Part shown: piece by piece, positions 9,209-18,155 of the stretch | Layout: every line of letters begins with the position of its first letter | Position numbering within the stretch: position 1 is the stretch's first letter | Assembly: GCA_037143795.1 (NCBI GenBank) | Contig: JBAWXZ010000003.1 | Location: forward strand, 223,486 to 287,485 | DNA length: 64,000 bases | Reading direction: 5' to 3' | Source: Firm-13 sp037143795 | GTDB taxonomy: Bacteria > Bacillota > Clostridia > Saccharofermentanales > Saccharofermentanaceae | Translations under genes and position numbers: made by a program | Notes under the pieces: model-generated | The model's database searches: none | Seen by the model: the letters and a program-made list of their open reading frames with translations, nothing else | Told to the model about the DNA's origin: nothing

Positions 9209-9649
9209 CTAATTGTTTCGATAACCTTCCGGCTTTTTATTGCGGATAATTATAATGAGTTTGACGATTCCCCATGCAAGCAGTGCATATATAAGCATGG
9301 CAATGATTGTGGCCGGTTCAAGTACAGCTTGCGTTTCTGCGCCTTTTGTTACGGCCGTGCTGAAGATTCCGGAAAAAGGTGCAATAAAGATCCAGGTAAC
9401 ATTATAAACAAAAGGTACAAACATATTATTGGCACTTGCACCAAGCAGTCTCAGAATAAGACGCAAACCAAGAAATATTTCCAGGGCTCCCAGTATGAAA
9501 TATACAATTTTGACTACAGGAAAAGATTTAACCGGTTCCGCCCTGGTAACTTCCTGATACGTTTCGGTTCTTACGGCGTTCTGTACCGGTTCTGCCGGTG
9601 TAACTTCCCGGGTTGTTTCAGTCTGCTTATATTCCTGTTCCATTTTCAT
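9209..9649 (-). CDS. YggT family membrane protein
   Basis: The first 40 or so residues are hydrophilic with a loosely repeated VTPAEPVQ/VTRAEPVK motif. After that come two membrane segments of a YggT-like domain: FILGALEIFLGLRLILRLLGA, then WIFIAPFSGIF, then IIAMLIYALLAWGIVKLIIII. In other Gram-positives YggT proteins belong to the cell-division neighbourhood, but this gene stands alone. Length is 146 residues, longer than the bare domain because of the N-terminal tail. Confidence 0.7.
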   Translation of the reverse strand: MKMEQEYKQTETTREVTPAEPVQNAVRTETYQEVTRAEPVKSFPVVKIVYFILGALEIFLGLRLILRLLGASANNMFVPFVYNVTWIFIAPFSGIFSTAVTKGAETQAVLEPATIIAMLIYALLAWGIVKLIIIIRNKKPEGYRNN

Positions 9650-9766
9650 CCTCCGATTATTGACTGTCTCACGAAATGATCCGTCAGACAGTGCGGCTTC
9701 CAGTTGATATGCAAATCCAATCGACGCCAGGCGGTGCAGCTATGCTGCTCAAACGGGCAGATTGAT

Positions 9767-10684
9767 TTATCTTTGTATGTTTTTTCGGCGCGAGACCAGA
9801 AGGAAAACCAGGGAACCTGAGATGACCAGGAGCAGGACGCCGATCATTATTTGCTTCTGGGCGTTTTCCCCGGTTTTGGTAAGTTCGGTTGTCCCGGTGG
9901 TCGGCACCGGGGTGGCTGTTGTTGCGGCAGCTGTTGGAGTCGGCGTGGAAGTTGCTGCGGCAGCTCCGCAGATTCCATTTGTTATAGTATTTGAATCCAG
10001 TGTGACGGCACCGGTCTGTGCCATCAGCTGTCCCTGTACCGTTGCTCCGGTAGCAGCTGTGATGGATTCCGTTGCCAGTATATGACCTGCAAACTGCGAA
10101 TTGGTACCGAGTGTGGCTGAACTGGTTACCTGCCAGAACACACGGCAGAATCTGGCTCCGTTTGTGAGACTTACTACGCTGTTCGATGCAGTGGTAAGTG
10201 CGCTTCCAATCTGGAAAATAAATACGGCTTCAGGATCTCCCTGTGCATCAAGCGTCAGGGTTCCGGTCAGTTGAGCTGATGAGCTGAAAAAATATACACC
10301 TGATGTCAGTGTCTTTCCGCCGAGGTCCTGGCCGGACATATCCATCGTGGGTGTCCGTGAGGCGGCATCATTGTATGCGGCAACCAGATCAGTCTTGGCC
10401 AGGCTTGCAGCTTCGTCGGTCAGGTGTGTTGTTCCTCCGACAGTCCCGGGCGGAAAACCGGTGATTGAAGTGCCGGGAAAAAGGCCGATATCGCCGCCGA
10501 CCGTTCCGCTGATCACTGTCGGGCCGGTATTGGTGATTGTCGAACCGGCCAAAACCGCATACGTTTCAGTTGATCCGAGATTTACCTTCGCTTCGGCAGC
10601 CATAACAGTCGAGGACAGCGGCAGAATAACAAATAGTATAACGAGCGGAAACAGGAAAAACCGGATTCTCTTTTTCATCTTCAT
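9767..10684 (-). CDS. DUF3494 ice-binding-like cell-surface protein with sortase-type tail
   Basis: The 305-residue protein has a signal peptide (about 1-30, ending VMAAEA), then a DUF3494 beta-helix domain: VNLGSTETYAVLAGSTITNTG, GTVGGDIGLFPGT, the LTSGVYFFSSSAQLTGTLTL stretch, FIFQIGSALTTASNS and a final FAGHILATESI. A Thr/Pro/Ala spacer follows, then LTKTGE, a hydrophobic helix and RRKNIQR, the layout of a sortase substrate with LTKTG in place of LPXTG. DUF3494 members include ice-binding proteins and many adhesin-like surface proteins; in a mesophile an adhesin role is as likely. GGGGG precedes the start. Confidence 0.85.
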   Translation of the reverse strand: MKMKKRIRFFLFPLVILFVILPLSSTVMAAEAKVNLGSTETYAVLAGSTITNTGPTVISGTVGGDIGLFPGTSITGFPPGTVGGTTHLTDEAASLAKTDLVAAYNDAASRTPTMDMSGQDLGGKTLTSGVYFFSSSAQLTGTLTLDAQGDPEAVFIFQIGSALTTASNSVVSLTNGARFCRVFWQVTSSATLGTNSQFAGHILATESITAATGATVQGQLMAQTGAVTLDSNTITNGICGAAAATSTPTPTAAATTATPVPTTGTTELTKTGENAQKQIMIGVLLLVISGSLVFLLVSRRKNIQR

Positions 10685-11100
10685 GATTTAATGCCCCCTT
10701 GCAAACAATTGTTCAGGTATTCCATCAGGAATGTTCTTCAGCCTGTTTTGTGTGCGGATGATAAAAACCGCCATAAACGAAAGAACGGGCTGTTAACGTA
10801 AATATCGTACTGCATTTGAAATCACATCTGTAACCTACAGTGCCTCCTGATCTATTGCATAAACTTAAGCATTATTATATACCATATTTATGAATATTCA
10901 TATTGCATCCATTTGGAATGCCTTGGTTTCAGGCACCTGCGGAGCTTCCGGAGAGCAGGAATTTGTTGCGGAAGCAGAGAAATTGCATTCGTGTTTTCTA
11001 AAAAGATATTGTAAATAAAAGCATTATTTTATACTCAAAATACAAACATGATATAATAAGAATGTACTTTCAGGCGAAGGTGTTTAGAAAGATACTTGTT
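10685..11100. other. Divergent intergenic region
   Basis: About 420 bases without a gene, between the ice-binding-like gene and the GlsB-like gene. It must contain promoters facing both ways. An A/T-rich stretch with TATAAT-like words near 11051-11056 could serve the plus-strand gene. Nothing else was recognised. Confidence 0.4.
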
Positions 11101-11164
11101 GTCCCGCAACCGGTAACTGTAGGTCGTAAACATTATTCAGTCCGAACAAAACAGCGGGGAATCA
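11101..11164 (+). promoter_or_regulatory. Possible folded leader before the GlsB-like gene
   Basis: CCCGC at about 11103-11107 can pair with GCGGG just before the start, covering the ribosome site GGGGA. The stretch CCCGCAACCGGTAACTGTA recalls part of a cobalamin-riboswitch core but with an insertion and without the rest, so it is only noted as a possible cis-acting fold. Confidence 0.25.
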
Positions 11165-11440
11165 ATGAAAGGTCGTAATTGTATGTGGATTTTATTGTGG
11201 ATTCTTTTTGGGGCCGTTGTCGGCTGGGTTGCCAGCTTAATCACAGGGAACAACGCCCGCATGGGTATTCTTCTCAACATTGTTGTCGGCCTTATCGGCG
11301 CAGGTATCGGCGGCTGGATTTCAACATATCTGGGTTTCGGATCATTTAAGGAGTTCAGTCTGGGTAGTTTTGCCGTTGCACTGGGAGGCGCCGTGCTGCT
11401 GCTTCTGGTGGTTAATCTTTTCTCCGGCCGCAGGAGATAA
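11165..11440 (+). CDS. GlsB/YeaQ/YmgE family stress membrane protein
   Basis: A 91-residue, very hydrophobic protein with three membrane helices and the family's Gly-rich segments: ILFGAVVGWVASLITG, NIVVGLIGAGIGGWI and GSFAVALGGAVLLLLVVNLF, ending in RRR. The family (Transglycosylase-associated protein domain) anchors or accompanies alkaline and general stress proteins in Gram-positives. A start at 11183 (MWILLW) is equally possible. A perfect terminator follows. Confidence 0.8.
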   Translation: MKGRNCMWILLWILFGAVVGWVASLITGNNARMGILLNIVVGLIGAGIGGWISTYLGFGSFKEFSLGSFAVALGGAVLLLLVVNLFSGRRR

Positions 11441-11475
11441 GCGCCATAAATGCGGAACCTTTCCTGTGATTTTTG

Positions 11476-11516
11476 ATTCCCGGTTGTTGAATGCCTTCAA
11501 CAACCGGGAATTTTTG
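11476..11516 (+). terminator. Perfect terminator after the GlsB-like gene
   Basis: A 16-bp perfect stem (11476-11491 with 11496-11511), loop TGCC, followed by TTTTTG. Confidence 0.9.
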
Positions 11517-11547
11517 TATATTATGTAATAAATATGGAGGGTATAAA

Positions 11548-12288
11548 ATGACGCGCAAAATGAGAACCCCGCTTATTGTTCTTCTTCTAATCTGTATGTC
11601 TTTATCTGTATATCTGATTCAGTTCCGGATCTTTGGGCGGCCCGGTGATACTGGATTCTATTTTCTGGAAGATCTGGCCTTCGTGCCTGTCAGTGTCCTA
11701 TTGGTTACACTGGGCGTAAATACGGTCCTGAACCGCCGTGACCGGCAGGCTATGCTGGAAAAGGTCAGCATTGTTGTCAACGAATTCTTTGCAGAAGCCG
11801 GAACGGAAATGATCCTGGGACTGCGCGGCTACATGGACAACAGGGACGAGCTTTCTGAAAAGCTTCAGTTAAGCGCGCACTGGCAGGACAAGGACTTCAG
11901 GGAAGCCACGGCATTTCTGGGCGGGCATCCGATAGTGGTTGATGTCCGCAGCAACGATCTGTACGAGCTGCTCAGCCTGCTGGAAAACAAGAAGGATCAG
12001 CTGCTTCGCCTGTTCGAAAATGCCAATCTGATGGAGCATGACTCCTTTACCGATATGCTGTGGGCGGTCTATCATGTATATGACGAACTCCGCAGCCGTG
12101 AATCCCTCGATGACCTGCCCGCAGCCGATATCAGACACCTGAATATAGATATCCAGCGTGCCGCACAGCTGCTGCTGGTCGAATGGATCGATTCCATGCG
12201 TGCCCTTAAGATACGGTATCCCTATCTTTATTCACTGGCCGTAAGAAAATGCCCTTTCGGAAAAGGGAAAATCAATGTTGAAAGCTAA
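11548..12288 (+). CDS. Membrane protein of unknown function
   Basis: 246 residues. Two membrane segments occupy about 8-25 and 40-62; the remainder is a soluble, mostly helical, charged domain predicted to face the cytoplasm (LFENANLMEHDSFTDMLWAV, then ADIRHLNIDIQRAAQLLL). GGAGGG lies before the ATG at 11548. No catalytic motif or named family was recognised. It stands between a stress protein and a potassium transporter but has its own terminator-like hairpin, so the context says little. Confidence 0.65.
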   Translation: MTRKMRTPLIVLLLICMSLSVYLIQFRIFGRPGDTGFYFLEDLAFVPVSVLLVTLGVNTVLNRRDRQAMLEKVSIVVNEFFAEAGTEMILGLRGYMDNRDELSEKLQLSAHWQDKDFREATAFLGGHPIVVDVRSNDLYELLSLLENKKDQLLRLFENANLMEHDSFTDMLWAVYHVYDELRSRESLDDLPAADIRHLNIDIQRAAQLLLVEWIDSMRALKIRYPYLYSLAVRKCPFGKGKINVES

Positions 12289-12336
12289 ATAGAAATATCC
12301 ATGGAAATATTAGTATTTCATATGAGAAAACTGATA

Positions 12337-12376
12337 GAAAAAAGTCACTTCTCACAGGCTGTCGCTTTTTTGTATA
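12337..12376 (+). terminator. Probable weak terminator
   Basis: An A-run with AGTCAC faces GTCGCTTTTTT across a short loop; roughly nine of eleven positions pair, and the 3' arm is a T run. Confidence 0.55.
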
Positions 12377-12526
12377 ATATAACAATAAACCATAGTGTTT
12401 TCAGTCTTTTGACTGGCCAATCTGAGAATGCAAAGCATATTGAAAACCATGCATGCGGTGATAGAATTAGCTATACTATTGCCGTATCATTGGAATCGAC
12501 ATCAGGGAAGCATGAGGGTAAACAAA

Positions 12527-14419
12527 ATGCCAAAAATGAAGACGGTTATTCTTGGAAAATCCCTTAAGACTGCAGAACTCGGCCATCAGAAGCTTACCCG
12601 GCTCTGGGGACTTCCGATCATGGCAAGCGATGCGGTTTCCTCCGTCGCATATGCCGTTGAAGAAATCCTGATCGTGCTTGTACCGGTGATCGGCTTTGCG
12701 GCCTTTGATTATGCGCCGGGTGTGATTATCTCCATTATCCTTCTTCTTATGATTCTGGCATTCTCTTATTCGCAGATTATTTCGCACTACCCCAGCGGCG
12801 GCGGCGCCTATGTCGTATCCAAAGAAAATTTAGGCGATAAGCCGGCGCTTATAGCGGCAGCCTCCCTGATTGTGGATTATATTCTCACTGTCGCCGTCAG
12901 TATCTCGGCAGCAACACTTGCAATTACAGCGGCTGTTCCGGACTTGCATCAATACCGGGTCGTGATTTCGCTCTTTTTTGTCCTGCTGATATCCGTCGGT
13001 AATCTGCGCGGGATCCGGGAATCCTCACGTGTATTCGGCGTTCCGACTTATGCTTTTATTATTCTCATGGGAGTTATGGTCATTGTCGGATTTGTCCGTC
13101 TCGGGACCGGTTCACTTCATCCCATAACCTATTCAGCCGAACAGCTTGCCGGAATTCTGAAAGAGCCCGAATATCAGGGACTAATGATTCTTTTGCTGCT
13201 GAAAGCTTTTTCATCCGGCTGCTCAGCCCTGACAGGCATCGAGGCCGTCAGTAATGCAGTTCCGGCATTTAAAAACCCGGCTCAGCGTAATGCCAGGCAT
13301 GTCTTATACATGCTTGCGGCTGTCATTGCATTCATTTTCGGAGGAACAGGCCTTCTTGCCGTCAAGCTGCAGGTTCTTCACATCGAAGGGACAACCGTGA
13401 CGGCCCAGATCGCACAGTCGGTATTCGGGACGAATATACTGTATTACCTGATTCAGGTCGCTACGGCATTGATCCTGATTCTGGCGGCCAATACCGCATA
13501 TAACGGACTTCCCCTGCTTATGTACATTCTTGCACACGACAACTATGTACCGCGCCAGTTTTCCCATCGCGGGGCCAAATTAAGCTTCTCCAACGGGATC
13601 ATTTTTATATTTATTGCGGCTTCCTTGCTTGTGGTTGCTTTCGACAGCAACCCGCACAGGCTGATCCCGCTCTATTCTGTAGGCGTATTTATTTCATTTA
13701 CACTTTCCCAGTTCGGCATGTTCCGGAAGTGGCACCGCGAAAAGGACAAGGGATGGCAGTATAAGTCACTGATCAACCTGTTTGGTGCCATAGTCACCGG
13801 GGTCGGAACAATTGTCGTTTTCAGTTTCAAATTTCTGGACGGAGCATGGATGCTTGCCATTGCGATGCCGATTATCATTTTCATCATGATTTACGTTAAC
13901 AATCACTATGCGCAGGTCGGCAAGGCTCTTGAACTCAAAGAATTTGCGCCGTATTACCAGCGCGCTTCCGATAAAAAGGGAACACCCTGCATTGTCCTTT
14001 TGCAGACAATCAACAAGGCGACCCTCAAGGCAATCAATTATGCAAATACGATTTCGAACGACATAACAGTCCTTCACATCTGCCGCTATCCGGAACACGC
14101 CGCAGCACTCCGCGCCCAGTGGGCGGAGCTTGCCATTCCCAATACGCTGGAAATTATTGAAAACCCGTACCGTGATATCTCCAAACCGCTGCAGGCCTAT
14201 GTATTTGAACGCGAAAAAGGGTTGAGTCATGGTGAAAACCTGACGGTTATTTTGATTAAATATATTTCGTCCCACTGGTATGATCAGGTACTTCATAACC
14301 AGACGACCTATTTTCTGGAACGCAGCCTGAGCCGGTTCAAGAATGTCACTTCCGTTATCATCCCGTACCATTATTCGATTGATTCAATCGTATCAGGAAA
14401 AGTAGAGCTGGACGACTGA
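12527..14419 (+). CDS. kimA: KimA-like potassium importer (APC superfamily)
   Basis: The 630-residue protein matches the layout of Bacillus subtilis KimA (YdaO): an N-terminal LGKSL/GHQKLTRLWGLPIMASDAVSSVAYAVEEI segment, then SHYPSGGGAYVVSKENLGDKP, LIVDYILTVAVSISA, LLLKAFSSGCSALTGIEAVSNAVPAFKNP and SVGVFISFTLSQFGMF, twelve membrane helices in all, followed by a soluble C-terminal domain of about 180 residues. KimA imports K+ with protons and is switched off by cyclic di-AMP. No ydaO-type riboswitch was seen upstream. ATG at 12527 has GAGGGT upstream. Confidence 0.82.
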   Translation: MPKMKTVILGKSLKTAELGHQKLTRLWGLPIMASDAVSSVAYAVEEILIVLVPVIGFAAFDYAPGVIISIILLLMILAFSYSQIISHYPSGGGAYVVSKENLGDKPALIAAASLIVDYILTVAVSISAATLAITAAVPDLHQYRVVISLFFVLLISVGNLRGIRESSRVFGVPTYAFIILMGVMVIVGFVRLGTGSLHPITYSAEQLAGILKEPEYQGLMILLLLKAFSSGCSALTGIEAVSNAVPAFKNPAQRNARHVLYMLAAVIAFIFGGTGLLAVKLQVLHIEGTTVTAQIAQSVFGTNILYYLIQVATALILILAANTAYNGLPLLMYILAHDNYVPRQFSHRGAKLSFSNGIIFIFIAASLLVVAFDSNPHRLIPLYSVGVFISFTLSQFGMFRKWHREKDKGWQYKSLINLFGAIVTGVGTIVVFSFKFLDGAWMLAIAMPIIIFIMIYVNNHYAQVGKALELKEFAPYYQRASDKKGTPCIVLLQTINKATLKAINYANTISNDITVLHICRYPEHAAALRAQWAELAIPNTLEIIENPYRDISKPLQAYVFEREKGLSHGENLTVILIKYISSHWYDQVLHNQTTYFLERSLSRFKNVTSVIIPYHYSIDSIVSGKVELDD

Positions 14420-14902
14420 TCAATCCGGCTTCAGAAAGCTTTTTTCGAATTCTGCTGCCGGCACCGGCCTGCCGAGGTAATATCCCTGCATCTGCCTGCA
14501 GCCCAGACCATGCAGAAGATCGAACTGTTCTACAGTCTCAACACCTTCCGCAATACAATCCACACCGATTGACTCAGCCAAAAGCAGAATCGAACGTACA
14601 ATCTGCAGATCATATCGGTCGAAGAGAATATTATCAATCAGCTGGAGTGCGATTTTCACACGATGAAAGGGAAACATCTTTAGATAGCTCAGAGAAGAAT
14701 AGCCGGTTCCGAAATCATCGATTGAGATGGTAATACCGGTTCCCTTGAACTGCTCGGCAATCTTACTGATCTTGTAGTTTCCCTCCAGAGCAACGCCTTC
14801 CGTGATTTCTATATCAATCCATTCTGCAGGGATTCCTTCGAAAGCGAGGACGGAAAGTATTTGCCTGGAGAAATCGGCCGTATCCAATTGTTTGGGAGTC
14901 AA
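14420..14902 (-). pseudogene. C-terminal part of a split EAL domain
   Basis: This frame supplies the last 160 residues of the EAL domain begun in the gene upstream. It keeps IDIEITEG, IDDFGTGYSSL and CIAEGVETVEQ, but the usual KID motif reads KIA. Its first codons, LTPKQL, correspond to the NLSPKQL motif that should directly continue MAVN at the end of the upstream frame, so one base appears to be missing at about 14900. It could be reinitiated from TTG in the TTGA overlap, but half an EAL domain alone should not be active. Confidence 0.75.
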
Positions 14903-16743
14903 TTAACAGCCATTTTCAGATTGGTATTATATTCCCTGTTCCACTGCGCTATCTGACTGACGGCATGAGTCATAACCCAATCACCGATCGGGATTATCGA
15001 GTTGATTTCTTCTGCTATCGGGATGAATTCTGCCGGACTTATAAAGCCTTTCCCGGGACAATTCCAGCGCAGAAGAGCCTCCATTCCGATAAGCTTTTTT
15101 CCGGGAATGGTAAATTGGGGCTGGTAGTAGAGCATGAACTCTTTATCAAAATCCGCTTTTTTCAGATTGATTTCTATTTTATTCTTATCCCGGTTTTTTT
15201 GATTAAGGATGTCGTTAAATATAATTATCTTGTTATTACCTTCTTTTTTCGCCTGATACATCGCCATGTCGGCGTTGCGCAGGAGCCGGTCCAGGCTATC
15301 GGCATCTACCGGATACATGGAAATGCCGACACTTACCGTGACGTCAAAAGTATATTCGCCCACCTGTATCGGTTCAGAGCATTTAAGTACGACTTGCTGC
15401 AGCATTTCTTGTGCATCGCGCAGCGTTAATTTTCCGTTAAAGGCAATTACAAACTCATCTCCGCCAAGACGGGCAACCAAAGTGTCAGGTTTTTCGAAAG
15501 AAGTCAGCCTTTTGGCAAGTTCAATCAGAATCTGATCGCCGATATAGTGTCCATATGAATCGTTGATCGTTTTAAACCGGTCAAGATCCAGAAAAGCAAG
15601 AGCCATTTTTTCATCCGGCTCAAGCCGAAGCAGGCTCTTTTCCATTTCCTGCAGAAAATAGCGGCGGTTATTGAGATTTGTTACCGTATCTTTATTTGAA
15701 AGGAAATCGAGCTGGGTATTCTTCTCCATAAGTTCTTTGGTGCGCTCCACTATTTTTTTCTCCAGATCGAGATTGATTGATTTTTCGCGATCCAGCAGCT
15801 GTGCATTCAAAAATGAAGACTGTATGAAGTGGCTGACCGCATTATGGGCAGTAATAATCAGACCGCACATAAACAGATCGGAGAGGATCAGCCCCTCCTT
15901 CAGAATGACAGCCAGCGGTACTAAAAACAAGAACAAACCCTTGCGGGAATATCCCATATTGCTGACGCCTGAACGCTGTGTGTCTTCTTCGAAATAGGTA
16001 ACAGGCACCATGCAGGCGCCGATTGCAATACCGAGCAGGGCGGCCATATAAAGGGCATCAATAAGGGAATTCGGGATATACAGATTTTTGAAATACATAT
16101 AATAATAAGCGATGTCGGTAAGGGAATACAGGACAACGAATCCTGTAATGATCCTCAGTATGTAATGGATTTTACCGGTTCGCAAAGATAAATACCATAC
16201 TGCAATTCCGATGAATGTTGCGAAATCTATCATTATACTGACGCCTGAAATCCAGCCGTCTTTGACGGCCATACCGACATTATTCAGATCCTTATCGAGA
16301 AAAATAATCCAGATCAAAAAAAGAAAGCAAATGGAAATAGCAACAGCATCTACAAATAACTGAAGTGCGTTCCATTTAGTTATGGTTTTTGCCGTAAAAA
16401 TAAAAAGACCGATTATCAGGAAAATACTTGTTCCAAAATAAAGAAAAATGGCAATTTGGTTGTTATCCGGATTCCTTGCAAGAAAAATAGCATCAACAGC
16501 CCATAAAATATCGGCAAGGGCAAAAGACAGGGCAGCCAGGCTGAAAGAAAGCCAGACATAACGCCGAAAATCGGCCTTGCTGGCCTTCCAAAAAGTTCGG
16601 AACAGAATACCGAAAGAAAGCAAATCGCCAATTGGAGCCAGAATGTTCCCCCAGAAATCAGATTGGAAAAAGGTAGCTGTGAGATAAAGAATATAGAAAG
16701 CGCCGGCAGCGATGAGAATTCTGGCAAGGCTCCTTTTGTTCAT
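14899..16743 (-). pseudogene. Membrane GGDEF protein with EAL domain broken by frameshift
   Basis: 614 residues. The N-terminal half is a membrane domain of roughly eight helices (to about residue 310). A coiled coil follows, then a GGDEF domain with intact GGDEF in ARLGGDEFVIAF but EKPD instead of an RxxD inhibitory site. The EAL domain begins with FMLYYQPQF and MEALLRW and stops at KMAVN. The rest continues in the next frame. If joined, the protein would be a hybrid diguanylate cyclase/phosphodiesterase. ATG at 16743 is preceded by CGGAG. Sequencing error, real decay or a truncated but working cyclase all remain possible. Confidence 0.78.
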
Positions 16744-16885
16744 GTGCAATCTCCGATCCCAATTTACAAGACAAAGTTGTCAGAATTGTGTCTTGCCTTC
16801 ACAATTCAATTATACTTCGGAAAACCGGAAATGGTATAACGGAAATTTTATATGATTATGATCGGGACAGCCGTACTAAGCGGAG

Positions 16886-17893
16886 TTATTTGACGCGGTT
16901 TTTGCCTTCATGCTTGCACTCGTAAAGATTGTTGTCTGCTTCAAGAATCATCTGCTTGGGCTCCGTATGGGAGCTGTATGCGGAAACACCTACGCTGACG
17001 GTCATGTTGACCAGGTTGTCGCCCAGATGCAAAGGATTATGCTCGACAATTGTCCTCAGGCGCTCGGCCAGCTCAACTCCGCCGGCATGACTGGTGTCCG
17101 GCATGATAAGCGCATATTCGTCCCCGCCGTAACGGAATACGGTATCAGAAGCCCTTGCATGGGCTGTCAGAAGGTTGGCGATGTATTTGATGGCGGTATC
17201 CCCATCGAGATGCCCGTAAGTATCATTAATCATCTTGAAGTCATCTATATCCAGTATAAGCAGGCAAAAATCCGCGGGCAGGCCCTTGTCGCGCAGCCGT
17301 TGATATATCTTGAATGTTTTCAGTAAAATATCATCAAAATTCCTGCGGTTGTAAAGTGCAGACAATTCATCAATCACAGCAAGTTCCAGAAGTTTTGCGT
17401 TGGCCTGCTCGAGTCTGGCGTTGACGCGCTCGAGCTGCAGTTCGGTTGCTTTGAGTTCGGTGATATCACGGGAGGTACCCCATGTTCCCACGATCTGGCC
17501 GAGATCATTGTAAAGAGGATATTTCGATGCGGAAAACCATACGGAAGTGCCGTCATCGCGATCCCATTTTTCGACAATTCCAATGATCGGCTGCCCGGTA
17601 CGCATGATTTCCTTTTCATCCTGAATCGTCTTTCTTACAAAAGGTTCAGGATAATAATCCAGATCACTTTTGCCTTTCAGACCGGAGGGATCAGACAAAC
17701 CAAACTGAAGGGCATGCGCCCTGCTGTTTAAGATAAATCTGGAATCTACATCTTTAAAATATATAGTATCCTGGGAATTGTTCATGATTGTTCGAATCAG
17801 CTGTGAGTCAGAGAGAACGGCAGTTTCCTCATTGGAAGGAAAAATGTCGGACAGCGAATTCGATTTGCTGGATTGGGAAGAATTCGAACTCAT
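16886..17893 (-). CDS. PAS-GGDEF diguanylate cyclase
   Basis: 335 residues. A PAS/PAC domain covers about 30-150 (NNSQDTIYFKDVDSRFILNS, then VGTWGTSRDIT), a short coiled coil follows, and the GGDEF domain fills the rest. The active-site loop is GGDEY, and RASD five residues before it is a full inhibitory I-site, so product feedback is expected. No membrane segment was seen. The protein should make cyclic di-GMP in response to a ligand or cofactor in the PAS pocket. A close but decayed relative lies at 28109-28962. Confidence 0.88.
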   Translation of the reverse strand: MSSNSSQSSKSNSLSDIFPSNEETAVLSDSQLIRTIMNNSQDTIYFKDVDSRFILNSRAHALQFGLSDPSGLKGKSDLDYYPEPFVRKTIQDEKEIMRTGQPIIGIVEKWDRDDGTSVWFSASKYPLYNDLGQIVGTWGTSRDITELKATELQLERVNARLEQANAKLLELAVIDELSALYNRRNFDDILLKTFKIYQRLRDKGLPADFCLLILDIDDFKMINDTYGHLDGDTAIKYIANLLTAHARASDTVFRYGGDEYALIMPDTSHAGGVELAERLRTIVEHNPLHLGDNLVNMTVSVGVSAYSSHTEPKQMILEADNNLYECKHEGKNRVK

Positions 17894-18155
17894 TTATACC
17901 TCCCGCTATGTATCCACAGATATGCGCCGATAAGCCTTTTGGAAAAACATTCGTGTTTGAAAATCATTGACATTATTATATGACAAATCGCATCAGATAG
18001 TATAGTAAAAATCATAGTTTTTATTGCAGAATAGATATATTCACAATGAAAACAAGACTCTTTTCATGTGAAAACAGAACTTTGCATAACCCAACACACT
18101 AAGCTATAATTAAAATGTATGTTTTAATGACATCACAATGAAGGGGACAAACTAA
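17894..18155. other. Divergent promoter region
   Basis: About 260 bases of A/T-rich sequence between two divergent genes. TATAAT-like words occur on both strands (for example CTATAAT near 18102 on the plus strand). No operator was identified. Confidence 0.4.

Noticed and set aside
8959..9249. 96-codon plus-strand frame
   Set aside because: It runs through a terminator and into the 3' end of the YggT-like gene.
11041..11164. Cobalamin riboswitch
   Set aside because: Only a fragment resembles the core, with an insertion; the rest of the conserved elements are missing and the gene is unrelated to cobalamin.
14895..14910. Programmed -1 frameshift in the GGDEF-EAL gene
   Set aside because: No slippery heptamer or following structure at the junction; a lost base is simpler.
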